A stretch of DNA of 64,000 bases from an uncultured Phascolarctobacterium sp. Lineage in GTDB: Bacteria > Bacillota > Negativicutes > Acidaminococcales > Acidaminococcaceae. The notes beneath the pieces were generated by a model that ran no database searches, was not told the DNA's origin, and was given only the letters and a program-made list of their open reading frames with translations. Below are positions 61,239 to 64,000 of this stretch, piece after piece; position 1 is the stretch's first letter, and each line of letters begins with the position of its first letter. The stretch lies in assembly GCA_949285135.1 (NCBI GenBank), contig CASDXO010000013.1, positions 167,607 through 231,606 of the forward strand, read 5' to 3'. Made by a program: the position numbers and the translations under genes.

Positions 61239-61433
61239 TCAGCGGTGATAAGGTAATTTGTATTGATTAACTTTAGAGCGCGCATAAGCTTTAAGGTCAT
61301 CAATATGTAAAAGATAACTTTTTCCTTTTAAAGTGTAGGGGAGAATACCTTTGTCGATAAGTTTATAGACAGAAGCAGTACTGCAATTTAACATATAAGC
61401 TGCTTCAGATACTGAATAAAGAATTTTATCCAT
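61239..61433 (-). CDS. Second HTH_17 DNA-binding protein
   Basis: A 64-aa minus-strand protein: YSVSEAAYMLNCSTASVYKL, IDKGILPYTLKGKSYLLHID and a DLKAYARSKV end. Same family as the 61-aa neighbour but clearly different in sequence. GGAGGTG precedes the ATG. The element thus carries three small winged-helix proteins with the 70-aa one before the integrase. Confidence 0.82.
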   Translation of the reverse strand: MDKILYSVSEAAYMLNCSTASVYKLIDKGILPYTLKGKSYLLHIDDLKAYARSKVNQYKLPYHR

Positions 61434-61657
61434 TGTAACACCTCCGTACTTATTAAAAAGATGTTATGCACAAAAAAAGTTAACTGGGATTATTTAGAAT
61501 TTATACAGTATTAAAAAATAAAATCGAATAACATACCGGTAAATAGTAAGCTTTTACAGCTAAAAAAAGTGTAGTTTGTAATACAAATACGTTACTTGTT
61601 ATTTATATGCTAAAAGTACACATTATTACAGGTTACATAATTACCGGAGGTTAGTAA

Positions 61658-62005
61658 ATGGAAACTAAAGTTAATAATAAACGTAATAGAAACAGTACAA
61701 AAAGAACTTTATCTAAGAAACATACTATATCAGTACGTCTTGATGATGCTGCATACAAAAAATTATTAGAGAAAAAAGAAATGACAGGTAATAACACCTC
61801 CGAGATTATGAATGACTTATTAAAGAATAAAAGAATTAAGCCATTTAAAAAGATACGTGAGATAGTTAAACAAGTAGCTGATATTGATACTCGTATTAAC
61901 AGACTGAATACAGAGGTAAAATCAGAAAGAGGTAAAAACGAATTAGCAGATTCCCGTGTGGAACTTGAACAGTGCAAACAAGGTTTATATGATTTGCTGA
62001 AATGA
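61658..62005 (+). CDS. MobC-like mobilization accessory protein
   Basis: A 115-aa basic protein. The N-terminus is Lys/Arg/Asn-rich, followed by a ribbon-helix-helix-like block (HTISVRLDDAAYKKLLEKKE, TGNNTSEIMNDLL) and a C-terminal coiled coil. This is how MobC-type relaxosome proteins look. CCGGAGG precedes the ATG. The relaxase gene follows within 11 nt, as usual. Confidence 0.82.
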   Translation: METKVNNKRNRNSTKRTLSKKHTISVRLDDAAYKKLLEKKEMTGNNTSEIMNDLLKNKRIKPFKKIREIVKQVADIDTRINRLNTEVKSERGKNELADSRVELEQCKQGLYDLLK

Positions 62006-62015
62006 GGTGTTTAGT

Positions 62016-62465
62016 ATGGCCATTATAAAAATCAAGAGTACAAACAATATGAAAAATCTTATAAATTACATACAAGATGATAAAAGCCATAATGATAATA
62101 TTTTATATTATAATGCTATTGGTGTTGATCCAGCTGTAGCCGCAAGAGATATGCAGCTTTGCAAAATGGCGTACTGCAAAACCAAAGGCTCGCAGGGCAA
62201 GCATCTGATAGTTGCGTTGAGTAAACAGGAAGAAGCAAAGGTTGTTGCTGATAATAACATAGAAAAAACAGCTGATAAAATTGCTGATATTATCTACAGT
62301 AATACCGGCTGCCAGGTAGCCTATGCAGTTCATGGTAACACGGATAATCTGCATATTCACTATGCTCTTAACTCTGTAAGAATAGCAGACGGATATAAAA
62401 TGCAGATGAATTATAAAGATAAATATCAGCTTGAAGCAGAGATTAAGAACTGCCTGCTTAATTAA
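62016..62465 (+). CDS. Short MobA/VirD2-type relaxase
   Basis: A 149-aa protein. It has the likely catalytic Tyr18 (NNMKNLINYIQDD), a central KGSQGKHLIVALSK strand and the metal-binding NLHIHYALNSV motif. It ends soon after the HxH block (EIKNCLLN). Most relaxases are much longer (300 aa or more), so it is either a minimal relaxase or truncated. I see no continuation in another frame. GAGGTG lies 7 nt before ATG 62016. Confidence 0.8.
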   Translation: MAIIKIKSTNNMKNLINYIQDDKSHNDNILYYNAIGVDPAVAARDMQLCKMAYCKTKGSQGKHLIVALSKQEEAKVVADNNIEKTADKIADIIYSNTGCQVAYAVHGNTDNLHIHYALNSVRIADGYKMQMNYKDKYQLEAEIKNCLLN

Positions 62466-62714
62466 ATAAGATAAAATGTTGAATCGCAAAAAGCAGTTCA
62501 TTAAGGTGTTGCTTTTTTATGATTTTTCTATAAGTCACATATTTGGTAGTATACGCTGTATAGATATTTCTAAATCTTAATGTATTATTTATGCTTTATA
62601 AGTAAAAATATATGTGTGTATTCGATGAGTGATTATTTTGAAATTTACTATTTTTCTTTTGATATAAAACGTTTGAATAGTTGAGCATTTCTTATTTTAA
62701 CAAATTTGATTCTC

Positions 62715-62748
62715 AAAACCGATATGTTGCACATATCGGTTTTTTTTT
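62715..62748 (+). terminator. Terminator downstream of the mobilization genes
   Basis: Perfect 13-bp stem (62715-62727 / 62731-62743) with a TGC loop and a run of T. Confidence 0.9.
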
Positions 62749-62904
62749 ATAGCTGACAAATAAAAAAAAGATGAAAATATAAGAAATATAAAGATAAAAC
62801 AAAGAGATTATATATAAGAATAATTATATTGAATATAAATAAAAATACATTATTAAATTTATTGAACTTGTAGATATGAATAAATAATTAAAAAATACGT
62901 ATGT

Positions 62905-62932
62905 TTGACGGGGGGGGACATTGTGGTATTAT
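62905..62932 (+). promoter_or_regulatory. Probable phase-variable promoter of the adhesin gene
   Basis: -35 TTGACG (62905-62910) and -10 TATTAT (62927-62932) are separated by 16 bp. Eight consecutive G (62910-62917) run from the last base of the -35 box through the spacer. Slippage of this tract would change the spacer to 15, 17 or other lengths and so switch promoter strength. The adhesin start is about 150 nt downstream. Confidence 0.65.
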
Positions 62933-63080
62933 TGGTATAAATAAAAGTTAGTAATATTCAGTTTTAGCTGGTTTTTTTACATAGTGCAATTATATGCAAA
63001 AAAAATAAAATTTATACATAGCTGAACTGATGATAATATTTACTTTTATTTATAACAATTTGGAAAAGGAAGGGATTGTT

Positions 63081-64000
63081 ATGACAAAGAAAAGAAAGTC
63101 TAAAATTTTAGCAGCTGCGTTATGCACAGCAGTTATGGCTGGTATTTATGCAAGTCCTGTAATGGCTGGTACTATTACTGGTATTCCTAGTCTATCTACT
63201 GGTGATGATGAGATTATTATCAATGGTGTAACATTAAAGGACTATGGAACAGTTGGAGCTTCACAAGGAAATTTTGCTAATGCCGTTACTATTAAAAATG
63301 GATGGCTGAACATTGGTGAAAGCAAGTTTTATGTAAATGCAACTAACGGTGATACTGAAATTAAAGGTACTTTGCAAGTAACCGGCGATACCACTCTTGG
63401 TGTTTTGAGCGCAGGTGCAACAACTCTTGAAAGCCTGACTGTTACTGGTACTGCTAACCTTAATGGCGGTGCAACTGTTAATGGCGGTGCAACTGTTAAT
63501 GGCGGTGCAACTGTTAATGGCGGATTAACTGCTTCTGATGGCTTGACTGTAACTAATAATGGTATTAAGGTTGAAGAAGGTGGTTTAACTGTTGTTCAAG
63601 GTACTACTGACATTCAAGACGGCTTGAGCGTAAGTGGTGGTGCTAATGTTGACCGCTTAGAAGTAACTGGCGACACTACTCTTGCAGGTTTGACAGCAGG
63701 TGCAACCACTGTTGACAGCCTGACTTCTACCGGCAACGCAACAGTAGGTGGTACATTAGAAGTAACTGGCGACACCACTCTTGCAGGTTTGACAGCAGGT
63801 GCAACCACTGTTGACAGCCTGACTTCTACCGGCAACGCAACAGTAGGTGGTACATTAGAAGTAACCGGCGATACCACTCTTGCAGGTTTGACAGCAGGTG
63901 CAACCACTGTTGACAGCCTGACTTCTACCGGCAACGCAACAGTAGGTGGTACATTAGAAGTAACCGGCGACACTACTCTTGCAGGTTTGACAGCAGGTGC
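63081..64000 (+). CDS. Repetitive secreted adhesin-like surface protein, 3' end outside window
   Basis: Open from ATG 63081 (AAGGAAGGGA upstream) to the window edge, 306 codons visible. A basic signal peptide with a hydrophobic core ends PVMAGT. A short unique region follows, then VTGDTTLGVLSAGATTLESL, three GATVNG hexapeptide copies and 33-residue repeats (LEVTGDTTLAGLTAGATTVD to NATVGGT). The Thr/Gly/Val/Asn-rich, cysteine-free pattern predicts a beta-helix or trimeric-coil stalk, as in autotransporter adhesins of Negativicutes. The anchor domain is not visible. Its promoter carries a G8 tract. Confidence 0.82.
   Translation, partial: MTKKRKSKILAAALCTAVMAGIYASPVMAGTITGIPSLSTGDDEIIINGVTLKDYGTVGASQGNFANAVTIKNGWLNIGESKFYVNATNGDTEIKGTLQVTGDTTLGVLSAGATTLESLTVTGTANLNGGATVNGGATVNGGATVNGGLTASDGLTVTNNGIKVEEGGLTVVQGTTDIQDGLSVSGGANVDRLEVTGDTTLAGLTAGATTVDSLTSTGNATVGGTLEVTGDTTLAGLTAGATTVDSLTSTGNATVGGTLEVTGDTTLAGLTAGATTVDSLTSTGNATVGGTLEVTGDTTLAGLTAG
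63466..63526 (+). repeat. 18-nt tandem repeat inside the adhesin gene
   Basis: ggcggtgcaactgttaat is repeated three times in a row, encoding GATVNG hexapeptides; the last copy drifts into ggcggattaact. Confidence 0.85.
63654..64000 (+). repeat. 99-nt tandem repeat array inside the adhesin gene
   Basis: Units begin at about 63654 (first, slightly different), 63753, 63852 and 63951 with an exact 99-nt period. Copies are nearly identical at DNA level, with single-base differences such as ggcgacacc/ggcgatacc. Each encodes 33 residues. The array continues beyond the window. Confidence 0.92.

Larger units (their letters stand above)
62466..63080. other. AT-rich intergenic region before the adhesin
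   Basis: No gene is supported. It holds a weak hairpin (aaaaagca 62488-62495 / tgcttttt 62510-62517), a strong terminator at 62715-62743, A-rich DNA to about 62900 and the G8-containing promoter at 62905-62932. The right end of the mobile element may lie here, but no copy of the tRNA-Arg 3' end was seen. Confidence 0.55.

Noticed and set aside
63614..63973. Minus-strand repetitive frame opposite the adhesin
   Set aside because: It is the complement of the 99-nt repeat array. The plus-strand frame has a ribosome site, signal peptide and plausible adhesin composition.
63654..64000. 99-nt direct repeats considered as a CRISPR array
   Set aside because: The units are contiguous with no unique spacers and stay in frame as protein repeats. 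No cas genes are present.

Overview
The window looks like chromosome from a Gram-negative-type Firmicute (class Negativicutes; an Acidaminococcaceae/Phascolarctobacterium-like organism is my best but uncertain guess). Low-GC codon use and strong AGGAGG ribosome sites occur together with clear outer-membrane machinery: SLH-anchored porins with a C-terminal Phe, an LptD-type protein, a complete ADP-heptose pathway and heptosyltransferases. Species identity is inference only.

Layout. 1-3.8 kb: the end of a polysaccharide-deacetylase-fold hydrolase, a polar amino-acid-type ABC importer and a hydantoin/aspartate-racemase-like enzyme in one operon. 3.9-4.2 kb: two tRNA-Ser genes on the minus strand with a clear promoter. 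4.6-9.1 kb: three tandem SLH porin genes that share a near-identical 5' third and a 20-nt leader motif. 9.2-14.0 kb: two tandem secreted paralogues, a VirK/YbjX (DUF535) protein, a secreted repeat protein and LptD. 14.0-20.3 kb: gmhA-hldE-hldD-gmhB, two GT9 heptosyltransferases and a DUF3226/TOPRIM-like protein, nearly all overlapping. 20.3-27.1 kb: envelope phosphoryl-head-group transferases and glycosyltransferases on both strands.

27.2-41.7 kb is an AT-rich surface-sugar island. It holds rmlA/C/B/D (dTDP-rhamnose), a 3-amino-3,6-dideoxyhexose pathway (ketoisomerase-like cupin plus aminotransferase) with a frameshifted hexapeptide acetyltransferase, and an embedded miniature acyl-assembly line: GNAT, acyl carrier protein, ketoreductase-like SDR, AAC(3)-fold acyltransferase, amino-acid-type adenylating enzyme, formyltransferase, second acyl carrier protein, KAS III and MBL hydrolase. 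I regard this as the best candidate for an undescribed system: synthesis of an unusual carrier-bound acyl or aminoacyl group for decorating a surface sugar. No flippase, polymerase or O-antigen ligase is present here.

41.8-56.2 kb is more conventional: GtrA-like protein, lipid kinase, LTA-synthase-like transferase, DcuC-type transporter, uracil-DNA-glycosylase-like protein, two-gene ThrE exporter, MntP, PepT-like peptidase, and a polyphosphate module (Ppx; a degenerate Ppx with an HD domain; Ppk1). At 56.15 kb a tRNA-Arg(CCU) is followed by a probable integrated mobilizable element (tyrosine integrase, small HTH proteins, a 735-aa replication-like protein, MobC and a short relaxase). The window ends inside a repetitive adhesin gene. 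Its likely promoter carries eight consecutive G residues running through the -35/-10 spacer, which suggests phase-variable expression.
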